DNA from: Macrophomina tecta
Taxonomy: Eukaryota > Ascomycota > Dothideomycetes > Botryosphaeriales > Botryosphaeriaceae
Length of the DNA: 64,000 nucleotides
Direction: 5' to 3'
Assembly (NCBI GenBank): GCA_024180945.1
Contig: JAKSGN010000041.1
Location: 2,232,001 to 2,296,000 of the forward strand
In this document: positions 23,664-35,273 of the stretch, one piece after another
Position numbering within the stretch: the stretch's first letter is position 1
Layout of the letters: each line of letters begins with the position of its first letter
The notes under the pieces: generated by a model
Seen by the model: the letters and a program-made list of their open reading frames with translations, nothing else
Database searches by the model: none
Told to the model about the DNA's origin: nothing
Position numbers and translations under genes: made by a program

Positions 23664-26590
23664 GGGTGTTGCATTGGATGTGTGGCCAAAGGTAGAAGTG
23701 AGGGATAAATGAGAAAGGATTTGAGATGAGAGGGAAAGGGGGAATTCAATACTCTGCCTCCGGGATCCCATTACGGCCAGCGGAGGGGAGCCGAAGTTCG
23801 TGTTTGCCTTTGCCCGTGTTGCCGATGCTACGTTTCTTGATACGTGCTCACCCCCCTCCGCCCATCGTTCGTTGACGAGATTGACTAGGGGAGTCGCCAG
23901 CCCAACCAGCCCCAGTCCCCTGTTAGCAATTGGTAGCTGAATTATTGCGGCGCAACTGGGAGTTGCAGGTGGTTGGGGAAGGAAGGGGGGGGTGGTGGGG
24001 TGGGTGAGTGCTCGCTTGCGTGCTCGTTCGTCCTTTTCTCCACTCCCGTTTTGTAATCGTTCGTTCCTTTCGCTGTGGCTTTGTTTTTTCCCCTCCTCTT
24101 TTGCGTCAGGAAGCTGTCATGACTAGTCTTCCTGCTGCTCGATTGAGGATGATTGGTTGGCCGGGGTGGGGGGGCCGGCGAATAGGAAAAAAGTGAGCGC
24201 GCTGCACGGTGCTGCTGCGTGTGCATTGGAGTGTAAAGCTAGTCTGCGCCAGAGGCTTTTCAGCCTCTATTGGCTACGCGGTTGGGAACACAACGTTTTT
24301 ATACAGCATGTATGTAGGAGTGTGCGTGTGCACCTCAAGCGCTTTTTGCGGGGATTGGCTGCAACTGTCATTCATTCATTCCTTCCTTCCTTCCCTCCTT
24401 TCCTTTCCCTTCCCCATAGCCGACCGAGCCTCGGAGCCGAAGACGCGGGCGGTCATTGGCAGCCGACCAGGTTGCATTGCATGGCACGCGAGCAGAAAAT
24501 CTCCCCTCTCGTTTTTTAGTTCATGCGAGATGCTGCAATGTTATTACGATAATGCGGTCATGCAGTTTGATTGCCATTGGTCAATGCCGATTTGCGAAAA
24601 GAAAAAAAAAAGTCTACGGACCCTGGCGGTCCTGGCGCTCGTAAAGAAGTGCTGACCTTTCTATCTACCCGCGGCGCGAGGAATATGCCCTGTGCTCTCT
24701 TCTTGCTTCACTTTTTCCCTCAATTTTTCCTTTTTTTTTTTTTTCTTTCGCGGGCTGGCGGCGGCGAAATTGGCGCTGGCTTGCGCGATTTGGTGAAGGG
24801 GAACAACGATGCAGAGGCGCCTCTCCTCAAACTTACAGCAGGATTTGGGCCGGCGTCATCGGCAGCGCATCCGTAGTGGCGGTGAGGCGGAAGACAGAGA
24901 GAAGCACTGTTAATTTGCTCGTCCTCTTGCAGCGGTTGGCGGTGGTCGAATTATGCAACAGCGACAATTGCTCGGATGCGGTTTAGCGTACGGCTGCATA
25001 AAAGTATAGGCAGATACCTTGGACGGCGGCGCCGCTTGGCTATCTGCGACGATGGCGTCCGCCGTCGTCCGGACGGCGTCGTGATGAGGGGAGCGGCCCT
25101 TAGCGGTGGCGGTGTATGTGTTGTTCGGTTTGACAACGCGGTGGCTGCACTGCCACCCAGCGCCGGGGAAAACGAGTGGATGGGTAAGGATGGAGCTGGA
25201 TGGCGGAAAAGTGGAGGGGTCGACGGGGACGCTGAAGCAGTTTGCGACGGGCGAGTGAGGCGTGGCACACGGCTATCGCCAGGCCATTCGCGCCGGGCTG
25301 GGTGAGGTGGCTTGCGCTGTTCCTTCGACGAATGACGTGGACGGCGCGCTGACCATTGGCTTTGCTCCTCTCGACGGTTTCGCGTTGATTTCGCGTTGTT
25401 GTTGGTGGTGCCGCGAGCCGGCGTCCAGCAAACGACGGGCCAGACCAGACCAGACCAGACCCTGCATGGGTTGTCGGCGGCGATTATGCAAGGCCGTTGG
25501 GTTGGGCTGCAGCCTTTTCGAGAAGACGAGCGAGAGCCGCGGGCTGCGTTCCTCTTGCTCCGCCCGCGCGTCATCGATGTGCCGACCGCTCACCACCGCC
25601 CACTCAGATGCTTGCTGTGGAGAGAGGCATCGCCCTGTCGGCCGGGCAACGGCTCGACCTGCATGTCGCCCACGCCCGATCAGCGACGCTCTCGGCCACA
25701 CAGAGTTCACAAGCAATAAACCAGCGCAACGGCTCTTCCCCGCCATCGGCCGCCCAATCGTAGCCAATGTCTGTTGTTTTTTCCCGCTCGCTCGGGCAGA
25801 GATGCGCGGCCGAAGCGACAAAAATAACGCCGCCCAGCCTCGCCTTTTGTCGCTGCTGCCTTCCGCCCGCCGTCGGTCGTGCATGGCGTGCGGTGCTTGC
25901 GTTTGCAGCTCGCGTTGCCCATCGATAACGTCCCGCCCGTCAACCCTCGTCTTTTCTCCGCCGCCAATCAGGCCAAAACGCGGGGTGATGCGAAGGCGAA
26001 TCAATACAAGAGGCCAGCCACCGTCGCCATCTTCCGGCCCAATTGGCTCGACGCGCTCTTGTTCGTGGTCCGGCCTGCCGTCTGCTGTCTCCCCACCCGT
26101 CCGGCAAACGCGCCTCCTGGCTGCATGTGGCCGGAGATAGCGAGCGAAATGCGCAAATGGCGGGCGCAGTCTAGAAGCCTTTGCAAGACAGTCCACGACG
26201 TCGCGAGGCGGCGGTAAGGCCCGCCGGCTCGCAGATAGAGGCCGCTGAAACCCGGACTCTTGCCGTCTTGCTTCCTGATTCGGACGCCTCCTCCTCGCCT
26301 GCTCACCGCCAAAAGCTCCGGAGCCCTTCCGTGTCGCGACGGTGACTCTGCAGCGGCTCCTTTTTTCTGCCGCCTCTCCACCAGACAGCGCACAGCGCTC
26401 CCAGCCACCCCCCGCGCCGCCGCTCGACGACCGTGGGAAGCCGTCGCGTCTCGTCCGGCTCAATCGTCCCCCAGCCATGTGACTGGATTTTGACGCACTG
26501 CACGGTGAAGATCCCTCTCTTCGAATGCGTCGTGAGCGAGGGAGGAAGAGCGGTCTGTTCGTCTGGATGTGCAGTCAATCATCAGCGCAT

Positions 26591-26635
26591 ACATACATAC
26601 ATACATGATGCAGCTTGCTATGTATGTATGTATGT
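26591..26635. repeat. Perfect inverted repeat of ACAT units (hairpin)
   Basis: Left arm 26591..26606 (four ACAT units) and right arm 26620..26635 (four ATGT units) are perfectly complementary over 16 bp and separated by a 13-nt loop. It could extrude as a cruciform or fold as an RNA hairpin. Confidence 0.85.
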
Positions 26636-28043
26636 ACATATGCACCGCACGCTCCAACCACAGCCCTCCCTCCCCGAGTGTGCAGTAGACCTTGTTTCAA
26701 ACCACCGCAAGAAACTTCCCGGCCGATTAGCGAGCTTCCTCTCGGAGCGCCCTCGCCGGATCCTCGATCGAAATGGGTTCGCCGCGTTGAGACTTGTCTC
26801 GGCCGGCTTCGTCGGCCCTGACGATCTCTGACCGGTCAATGAGGAGCCCGTCGTCCTTGCCTCATCAACTTTGATCAAACTTTTGAAAACTTTTTTCCTT
26901 TCTTCTCGTGTCGTCTTTCGCCCGGCCGCTGATGCAATGTCCGTTCGGTGGGCCAGCAACCGCGCCCACTACCGTCGCGTGCCATGACAGATTGGCCTTG
27001 CATGTGCAAACCGCGCGGCTGTGGCCGTTCTGCGGCGGTGCGCTGCTCTGCGTCGATGGCGATGCCCGCGCGGCTGTAGCTCCCCTCCATGACATCTGCA
27101 CTCTCTCTGCCTGGCTTTGTCAGATGCTGCTGGCATTTTCGCGCGTCACTGATCTGATTCCGTCGTCTCATGCTCCCGAGTTGTGGTGGAGCTGGCTCAA
27201 TGGCTGAGAGACGACCAACACCTTCAGCACCGCCACAGCCTCACGTTCGCCTCATTGACTCGTTGTGGCCATGAGCGTGGCGGCTCGTGCTGGTGGAGAT
27301 GGCGCCGCGCTGTGGTGCGTCTGGTAGACCACATGATTCCATATCGAACCCACAAACACGCGAGACGAGGTCTCGCTCCATCCATTTGACTTTTGGGCGG
27401 ACAGACGCGTCGCAGGTTGCTTTTTTCGTGGCTGCTCAAACTGATTTGGGCTGACCGGAAGTGGGTTTCTGTCTCGAATCTGGGCTGGCGCTGGGTGTGG
27501 TTCCTGTTTTTCTCTCCTCTCTTGACTCTAACGCTTGCTCCATCTGGGTCAGCTCTGTTGTCTGGGTCTCTCTCTCTCTCTCTCCCTCTCTCGTGCGAGG
27601 CGGTGTGCCTAATTCAAGAATAAAAAAAGAACCCACTATCGGAAGCAACAAATCGGAACAGCGAGAGGGGCGCAGGCGAACGGCGCCACGATCGACGATG
27701 TCCCGTTCGTTTCCCGCCGTGGTGGGTTCGGAGAGAGAGAAGAGAGAGCGAGAGGGCACGCACCGTCCCCATCGCTGCTGTCACCTTGCAGTAGTTCTTG
27801 CCCACGCCGCTCCAAAAGAGGCCACATGATTCCCTTCTTGATGTCAGGATGAGCGTGGATCTGGACGGAAGAAGACTCAGACGTTCCACGACTTTGCCGC
27901 TTTCGGGACGACCTCTGGTACGATCGGCGTCCGAGCACCCAGATGGCGGTGTCGAATGGGGAAATGGGGGCGGCGTGTGCGTCGCGTCGTCGTCGTCTTC
28001 TGTTCTGGGGTGGGTACCCGGAGACGTTCCCTTCTTACTGACT

Positions 28044-28070
28044 GATGATGATGATGATGATGATGATGAT
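28044..28070 (+). repeat. (GAT)9 microsatellite
   Basis: Nine uninterrupted GAT units in the gene-poor region. On the minus strand they create the poly-His run of a probably spurious open frame. Confidence 0.9.
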
Positions 28071-29126
28071 GACGGGCCCGCCTGCGCGCAGAGGCCGCGT
28101 CTGTTCCCAGTGTTCGTGCGCCGTAACGTCCCTTGGCTAATTGTGGGTTGGCGCTGGCATGGTTTGCCTTGTGTGTGTTGATGGCCTTTTCTCCGGGGGA
28201 AACGTTGGTCATGAGCCCTTTTCCACCCCCTGCCGGCATGGTTCCTCTGTTGGAGAACGCTATACCTGCTTTCGCTATGGAGAGCCTCCGGCTCGCCGTT
28301 CCGGATGGAGCCTGCGTGCCTTGCGGTGTGCGGCCAAGGCCTTCCAGAACGTCGACCGAAGGCTTGCCGAAGCGTGATGCGTGATGTCTTGCAGGGCTGG
28401 TGGTTGTTTCGGCCTGCGCTTTTGGGTATGGTGGGTTGCAGAGGCGAGGAAAGGGTCCCACTCTATCGGAGACTGGGCATGGGGCGGTGGTGTTCTGTTT
28501 GGTTGGTGAGGCGAAATGATGGGATGTGCGTGGGTAGGGTGTTCTTGCCGTTGGTGGGTGGCTCGCGCGCTGGCGGTCTGTCTCCGATTGCTGCATTGGG
28601 TTTGGCGAGTTGGGAGGGGTGCGAGACGAGAGGAGTGGATCGACGACGGGCATTGTGTATTCGTGGTGTTGCTTGTTTCGGAGGGGGGCGGGTTGAGCGG
28701 TGAGTGCCTGGGTGTGAGGGGGTGAGGGGGGTTGTTTTTTTCTGCCGTTTGGGGCCAGTCGTGGGGGACGTCGTGTCTGGTGGGCGACGATTTGATGTAC
28801 GTTGGTGTATTCGTGGACTGATGAAGTGCTTGTCCCAATGTAGTCATCGGGGTGATAACTACAATGCGAAGGATGTGCAATCTGGAGCGATGCGATGTTT
28901 AAATGTATTTCAGCAATGTCAGCCGTCAACTGTGAGGAAGATAGATATAGAGCACACCACCATTGGACGAAACAGTATGTAGTGAAATGTTACGGGCGTA
29001 GAGTCCCTACTAGAGAGAGCATCGGGCACTAATCCAAATAATACAACACAAACCGAAAAGTGGATAACCCTCCCTTCGTCAGCCATGAAACAAGAGACTT
29101 AACCCTGCTTAACCCGGGGATGAGTA

Positions 29127-29869
29127 TCACTTCTTGCGCTGACTATGAGAATGCCTCTTGCGTTTCTTCCTCCGTTGGCCCGGAATCTTAAACTGAATAG
29201 GGTCAGGCTCGAGGTTCGCCGAATTCCTCTGCTTCGCTTCCTGGACGGCTTGCTTCAACGAGCTACGAGCTTCCCTAGCCTGACCAAGCAGTAGCTCGGC
29301 CTGCTTTCGAAGGTGACTGTAATCAGGTTTCGATCTACCATGATTCCGGAAAGTCTTCTCCAGTGGACCAACAACAATCTTATTAAACTGACTGTTAATG
29401 GACACGAACTCGGTCTTTGTCTGGACTTCTTAATGATTAGTTGGAATAGCCGCATAATCTGATTATATATCCACTCACTTGTCTTCCCGGGTAGCTCCGC
29501 ATCTTGCTCTAGGAGATCTCTTAATTTTTTTGGTTCTCCTTTAAACAGCCTCCGAATATCACCCTCTCCAGTTCGGACATGGCCCGCCTCATCTTTCAGC
29601 AGATTGTGCAGATCGAGCGCCGAACCCTTGAGTCTCGCGACTCCGAAGAAAGACGCAACAGGACTCTGGTCTTGCTTGATCCTCGTTAGGAGGTGGAGCG
29701 CTCTCTTTGAGTTGCTTCGAATGGTTGGCGCCGCATTACTGCTCTTCTCCCGCGACGGCAACGGCGGAGCTTCCGGTTCGCCAGCAGCTTCTTTGTGGCT
29801 GAGGTCAAGCTTCCTATTTTTGAGGATGGACTTTGGCTTTATGCTGCGGTTCTCATGCTTTCGAGGCAT
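29127..29869 (-). CDS. Basic hypothetical protein, two exons
   Basis: Two exons, 29479..29869 and 29127..29425, joined across a 53-nt intron (donor GTGAGT, acceptor AAG at 29427-29426) give 229 aa. The join links ...ELPGKT to IQTKTEFVSINS... in a single open frame. The start MPRKHENRSIKPKSILKNRK is basic. The middle has a predicted helical part (RLFKGEPKKLRDLLEQDAEL). The end is a strong Lys/Arg cluster (RRKKRKRHSHSQRKK) typical of nuclear or nucleolar proteins. No signal peptide or membrane segment is seen. I do not recognise a family. Its base use is closer to AT-balanced than that of the GC-rich neighbours, so it may be lineage-specific. A small ribosome-biogenesis or chromatin protein is possible. 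Confidence 0.6.
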
Positions 29870-31121
29870 GGTTGCGGAGGGCGGATGTCATGATGCGGCG
29901 CCGGAGGCGAGGAACTAAATCCTGCGAAGACAGCAGTGAATAATCGCTGGTTTAAATCGCCCTGGCTTTTCAGCCTCAGGGCGAGCATTCGAGCCAGCGA
30001 AGCTTGCATAAACCAGCCATGTGACGAAGATGCAAGTAAGATGAGGGGGCCATTCAGAACCGCTCGGCTATGCGGATGCGTTTTAGTTGCCTAATCGGGA
30101 ACTCTGCCGCGAAGGGCTTGAGGTCAAGTCAGCCAATAGAGCTGGGCAATATCTTATCCTACCAATCGCCTTCTCCTATACTCATTACTTCTACTGCCAC
30201 ACCTACAGGTGAGCAGCTCGATAAACTCCACGCTACGTGTAACGTGAACACCCTTCCTCGAAGGAAAAGAAGCAAATCAGGGGCAGCAGCTCCATAAAGA
30301 GGTGTGATCGGCGTGGCTTAAAAATTACAATACTGATTATTGCTCCACCCGCTGGTAGAGGCAGTTACCAGAATTGCGATTACTCTCCCCCACCAAACCA
30401 CCAAGAGGAGAGCATAATACGCATGCTGTTTGGACTCAATGGCTATCCGCCATAAGGCCTGGGTGAAAGTGCAACCTATTTAACAAGGACCAAGAGGCAC
30501 TTTTCGACATTCGGCCGTTTTCATCGCACTAATTACTGTTACACGCTTGTTCGTCTTCAAACACGTGCAAAGTCAGTGATTTGTGGAGTTCTCTCCGGTA
30601 GGGTGTCATGCATGTAGTAATCTTGGAAAATGAGAACTGGATCGTCGCCAAACCCATGCTTTCAGAGCATCGCAAAGGATATGGTTGCAGTCGAAGATGC
30701 CACTCAGTTGTCGTATAACAATGGAGGGGTGATCCTGGTTAAAGCGGGCTTTAAAACCCGCCTCTCTTCTGCTTCGAAATCCACGTGAGCTTCAATTAGT
30801 AACACATTGCCTGACCGCCCAATGCGTCCTTAGAATAGACAGATCCGTAGTTGAGTAGCTTCGGAATCCATTCGTTCGTTTGTAAAATGGGCAGATTGAC
30901 GTTTTTTTTTTTTTTTTTAACACATCTCGAACATGGAACATTAAGCGAGTTTAAATATATTTGTTGAAAACCCTTTTGTGATATCGAATACGAGTGAGAA
31001 CGAATAACGCTGGAGGCTCCATTTGCCTCTCAATTCATGCCAAAGACCGAAAGATTGTGAGCCAGTGCCGCCTCGCTTCTTGTCTCATCTTCTTCCTTCG
31101 CTTCAGCTACCCATCCAGCCA
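29870..31121. other. AT-richer intergenic region
   Basis: No convincing gene. A short plus-strand frame at 30070..30297 has no motif. A T-run of about 18 nt lies near 30902..30919. The minus-strand gene pair on either side gives no sign of shared transcription. Confidence 0.4.
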
Positions 31122-32331
31122 TCAATTCACACCGGTTGTCTGTTCTGGTGACTCTCTCCACTCTTCAAAGCAAGCATTAAGACATGCCGCTACATTCTCC
31201 TTTTTCTTTTCCGACAATCTAGCTCTCGCTTGATCCAACAGTCCAGACCAGGCTTCCGTGAACATGACTCTCCTAAGCGGGTCGTCTTGAAGGTTCCTCT
31301 TCTGCTTTCCCGCCTCTCTACGGCAGCTATTCACGCAGGCATCTCTGTACTCTCTTCTCACTTTTTGTTCTTCTTCCCTTTTAGCTACCGAGTCAGCCAA
31401 CATCGCATCCCACTGCGCATTGAAGTTTGGGCTTTCGCTTATAAGGTTCCTCTTCTGGTTTCCTCCTTCTTTATTGTCGCCCTCTGTGTGGGCCTCTTGT
31501 CCCTCCCTTTTTTCTTCCTCCAATTCAGCTTGCACTTTAGCAAATTCTTCCGGTGAGATGACTCCTAAGGGGAAGGTAAGACCCTCAAGGCCCCGCTTCT
31601 CGTGATCCCTGTGTTTCCCGTAGACAGCCTCTGCCAACAGGGGCAATAATATACCGTCCAAACTCTTTACTTTGATGATTCTAGCCGGGGGTTTGTTGGG
31701 GTCTTCCTCCTGATTGTCCCTCTTCTGGATTCCCCCCTCTCCAACTGAAGGCTCCATCGGCGAGGCGAGTATTATATGCGCCGGATTGGAGGTTTCGCTT
31801 GCACTACTCGCTTCGAGACCCGTTGACTCGTTGACATAGACGTGGCTCCTCATATACTGAATAGTTCGGAAAGTGTTAGCGTATGACTCACCACGACTTG
31901 CGAGTGAACAGCAGTCCGAAGCTTTTAGGGTAGAGATTCGAGAAGGATAAAAAGTAGCCACTTACATAACCGTACTGGAGACATCCGTACGTGAAGCACT
32001 TAATCAGATCTTCCTCACACAGCGGATTGCAGTACACGAGCTTCGCTCCGGGTGGAGCGGCCGTCACGTCGCGCTTGAATTCCAAGAGAGGTGTAAGAGC
32101 GTGTTCAGTCTCTTCTCTCTGCTTCTGAAGTTGCGTGGAATCGAGGAAGCGGGCCGCAACTTCCTCGGTGGCCCGCAGCTGAGGGAATACTTGCGTGAGG
32201 TTGCCATGCTGGGGAGCAGGGAGGCCGGCGGACTGTCCATTCGGGGCTTGGACTCTGGCTTCAGGAAGAACGGGGACGGCGCCGATGAGATGCGAAAGGC
32301 AAAGAAGAGGTGGAAGCGTAAAGAGCTTCAT
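31122..32331 (-). CDS. Putative secreted protein with many Kex2-type Lys-Arg sites
   Basis: Two exons, 31966..32331 and 31122..31856 (109-nt intron), encode 366 aa. The start MKLFTLPPLLCLSHLIGAVP is a clear signal peptide with probable cleavage after about residue 18-20. Lys-Arg pairs follow at 86-87, 167-168, 209-210, 238-239, 257-258, 281-282 and 308-309, plus Arg-Arg at 289-290, 301-302 and 317-318. Three sites share the context Q-K-R-(N/D), at 166-169, 256-259 and 307-310. Eight mature cysteines form four close pairs: C101/C105, C112/C117, C296/C300 and C347/C351. No catalytic domain or GPI signal is seen, and the C-terminus is hydrophilic. This layout suits a Golgi-processed precursor or small secreted effector-like protein. 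The processing is inferred from the motifs only. Confidence 0.65.
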
Positions 32332-32596
32332 CTTGTCAGATGGGCCGGCAGCTGGATGGACAAGTTTGGTGATTTGGGAAGTTGTGAATTGCCGTACGAT
32401 ACGAAGGATTTATATAGTCGGGCATAGCCTCTGGCTGGTAGCACTTTGATGGTGCGGAAAAGGGTCTCTTCATCGAAATATGGGACGCTGCGCTTATTCA
32501 GGGTACGCTCAAATTTTCAAACCACGACCAGAGCGATAACAAGCCTACAGCGTTATTAAACCTTGGAAAGTATTCTTTCGCTAAAACCATGGTTCG

Positions 32597-34687
32597 TCAA
32601 AGCTTGCCCCTATCCAAGAAGCGTACTGGCAGGTCAACATGGCGCGCCCGAAGAAATTCGGCCACATTCTTCCCTAAGACATCGTAAGTTCTCGAACAGC
32701 TCACGCCGCGGTCGAGGTGCTCATGCAAGAGGAAATGCACGCCGCGCAAGTTGGGAAGCTCGAAACGATCCTATGAGATTTGGAGGAGTTAGTAAGACTG
32801 AGCCATATTCCGAGCCATACTAGACCGCTGACCGGAAACCGGTCACGGCAACTTTGAGGGTCGCAGGAATCCACACTCACGATTGGCTTGCCCTTGAACT
32901 CGTCCGCCAATAGTTCCTTCATCTTCTCGGCACTCAACAAGCTCCTTAACCAGTCCCACTCGTCTTGATGCCGAACCCAAAAACCGACATTACAATCGCT
33001 CCCTTTGTCGCCGCTGCGCGCATGTACAAGCAAGCCCAACGGGCCGCGTACTGTCTTTCCAAACGCAGCCACATCAATATAATCATGCGTACTAGGTTGG
33101 CTCGGCTGTCGCGTGCTCCAGACTTGGGTTTGCGGCGGTGGGGGGATATCGATGGTGTCCTTAGCCCACGGGAGGTGTACTCGATGCTGAACGTCTTCCT
33201 GCGGTATCAAGGCAACGTAGTATTCGTAAATGGGTCGCGGAAGACCAGTGCGCAGATCCAGGTGCGGCGTGGCGCCAGGGTAACCTTCCATTATCGGATC
33301 AGTGCAACGACGGATGAAGTTCTGCGGTGCAAGAGCTTCTGCGGTTGGAGCTTGGGCAAGCACTCGGAAATCAACTGTGGCCGCGTTCTGAGTCGTCGGA
33401 TTATCAGGGACTGAACCGTTCAGGCTGAAGTCTAGCATGGAAAACTCGGATGCATGGTGTCCCAGGAGCTTCCGGATTTGGGCTTCCATCATGCGAGCCT
33501 TTTCTTGAATATCGAGACCAACCATGAACCAGTGGATTTCAGCTTGGTAGCCGCCGCGCGCGGTAATGCCAACTTTGGTGGTAGGGGGAGGGGGTGCCGC
33601 TCTGACTCCATGTAGGGCGACGCGATCGGTAGAAACTTGCTCGAACCAGAGAGAGTCGAGGATGGCGGTCACATCGGAGTTGAAGTACCACGGGCCTTGG
33701 ATCTCGTACAGAAGTTGCGACGAACAGGTGTGCACTGATACCTCTCCGCCGGAATCCTGGCTTTTGGTTATGATAACGGAACCGTCAGAAGATATCTCGG
33801 CAATTGGGTAGCCAATATCATCCCACCCCTTATCCTCAAGGGATTTGAAGCCAGTGTAGTTGCCGCCACAGACGTAGTTGGAACATTCGATCAAGTGACC
33901 AGCCACAAAAGCATTGGCGAGTTGATCAAGATCGGATCGTTTCCAGTTGTGCCACCAGGATGCAGCTCCGATGACAGGGGACGCATCGGATACCCTTCCG
34001 CAGACAACAATATCTGGGCCTATTAGCGACTTGGTATTCAACGGGCGCTGAAGACCCACCGGCGCCCTTGGCGAAAGCGGCAGCGATTCCCAATCCTCCG
34101 AGGTAGGCTTGGGCATACACGGGCTTGAACTTCCATTCCTTTAGAGTCTCGCCGGTATAGACGTTCTCAAAAGCGGATTTGCCTGAATCTAATGCTTTTT
34201 GAACGGCTGGTAAGACCTCGTCGCCCGACACCCAGGCGACTTTCAAATCCAGCCCCTTGTCTTTTGCTGCTTTACTCACCGCCCTGCACAGCTTTTCTGT
34301 GTCAGAAGCTCCGGCATTGGCGGCAAGTTTGATCTTGTGTTTGGCCAGGTCAGCGAGCGCAGGCTCGAGAGCCTCAAGAAAGGTAGCCTCGTAAGCATCG
34401 CCAGCACCTATATCACGTTGGCCTTCAACCAGGCCCGGGAGACTCGCATGGATGGCGCACCCTCTGATTTCATTACTCCTTTCGAAGTCATGTTGGCCTC
34501 GGACATCCAGTCGCCAATGATGACGTCAATGGGATCGCTCTCACAGTTTGCTGCGAACATGCGAATTGCATCGCGGCGGTCGGCAGCGGAGCCGGAGCAC
34601 CCTGAGGTAACATGAGGATCGGGCTTGTAGGAAGGCTTGGGCGACACTGCTCCTACCTCCTATGCGGAGAGGTCTCTGTTCCGGCAT
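32597..34687 (-). CDS. AtuA-family (DUF1446) protein
   Basis: Member of the family named for bacterial AtuA (acyclic terpene utilisation); fungal members are of unknown role. Five minus-strand exons: 34657..34687, 34461..34601, 34060..34407, 32881..34019 and 32597..32770, giving 610 aa. The start MPEQRPLRIGG joins to CSGSAADRRDAIRMFA, the Gly-rich beginning of the domain. Further hallmarks are VIIGDWMSEANMT, GDAYEATFLEALEPALADLA, KLAANAGASDT and GPDIVVCGRVSDASP. The C-terminal AtuA-like domain contains LLVHARSGDKGSDCNVGFWV and, in the last exon, LPNLRGVHFLLH. All introns are 41-110 nt with GT-AG ends. An acyl-CoA or terpenoid catabolic role is only suggested by the family name. It diverges from RAD51. 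Confidence 0.88.
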
Positions 34688-35273
34688 TCTCTCAACCGCT
34701 CAACAGGAAACGGGCAGGCCGAACGGAGGACTGAAGATGCAACGAATGGCAACGGAAATGGCTTCGCCTGAAGGAAGAGTCATCGAGAGCAGTGCTGCGA
34801 CCCCTTATCTTCTCCCACTTCCCCGCAAGGCCCGAGGTTGTTGGCATCGTTGAGGATGAGGGGCAATGCCGGCTGCCGAGTGCACCGAAAGCAATGCGGG
34901 GGGAGCAGCTGGAACATCGCCTCCTGTTCTCGGTGCACTGCCATTTCCCTGGTCTTCCGGCGCCCTCCCCCTTCGACGCCGGGTGATTTGAAGAGCGACG
35001 AAGAGGATCTGGCCATGGGCCTCGCTTCCGGCGTTCGAGGGGGGTGGCTGCAAGGCAACAACTGTCATCACGTGCGACCGCGACTAGCGTCAGCCATCTC
35101 GCCACGCCCAGCGCGACGCGTCCGCCAAACTCCCCACGCGTCGCCTTTGCCTCGAATCATCATAATCCACCGTAACATCTTTGATCCCAACGGAGCCCCT
35201 GACCCGCTGCGACTTGCGCGCAGCCTCGCCCCACTCCTACGGTTGCCGCTTGTTCTCGTGCAACCTCGCTACG
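34688..35273. promoter_or_regulatory. Divergent promoter between the AtuA-family gene and RAD51
   Basis: A 586-bp space separates two divergent start codons. The RAD51 side is rich in CGCG and CTCGC words (for example ACGCGTCGC near 35137), which could include MluI-box-like (ACGCGT) cell-cycle elements, as in yeast repair genes. That reading is inference. Confidence 0.45.

Larger units (their letters stand above)
21983..29126. other. Long gene-poor region downstream of the kinase
   Basis: About 7 kb without a convincing gene. The 22-24.9 kb part is T/C-rich on the plus strand. From 24.9 to 28.9 kb GC-rich sequence gives long overlapping random frames on both strands (for example 25273..26478 -, 25262..26140 +, 27877..28929 -). 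None has a motif or plausible introns. Simple sequences are listed separately. It may hold long untranslated regions, non-coding RNA or regulatory DNA. Confidence 0.4.

Noticed and set aside
25441..25460. CAGAC pentanucleotide repeat
   Set aside because: Only four perfect units; too short to be of note beyond ordinary simple sequence.
25262..26478. Long opposing open frames (292 codons + and 401 codons -)
   Set aside because: Both lie in the same very GC-rich sequence where stops are rare. The translations are Arg/Ala/Gly-rich without domain patterns, and they cannot both be real.
27877..28929. 350-codon minus-strand open frame
   Set aside because: Its translation is His/Pro/Arg/Thr-rich with a poly-His run made by the GAT microsatellite. 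It has no motif or introns, and overlapping frames are open on the other strand.
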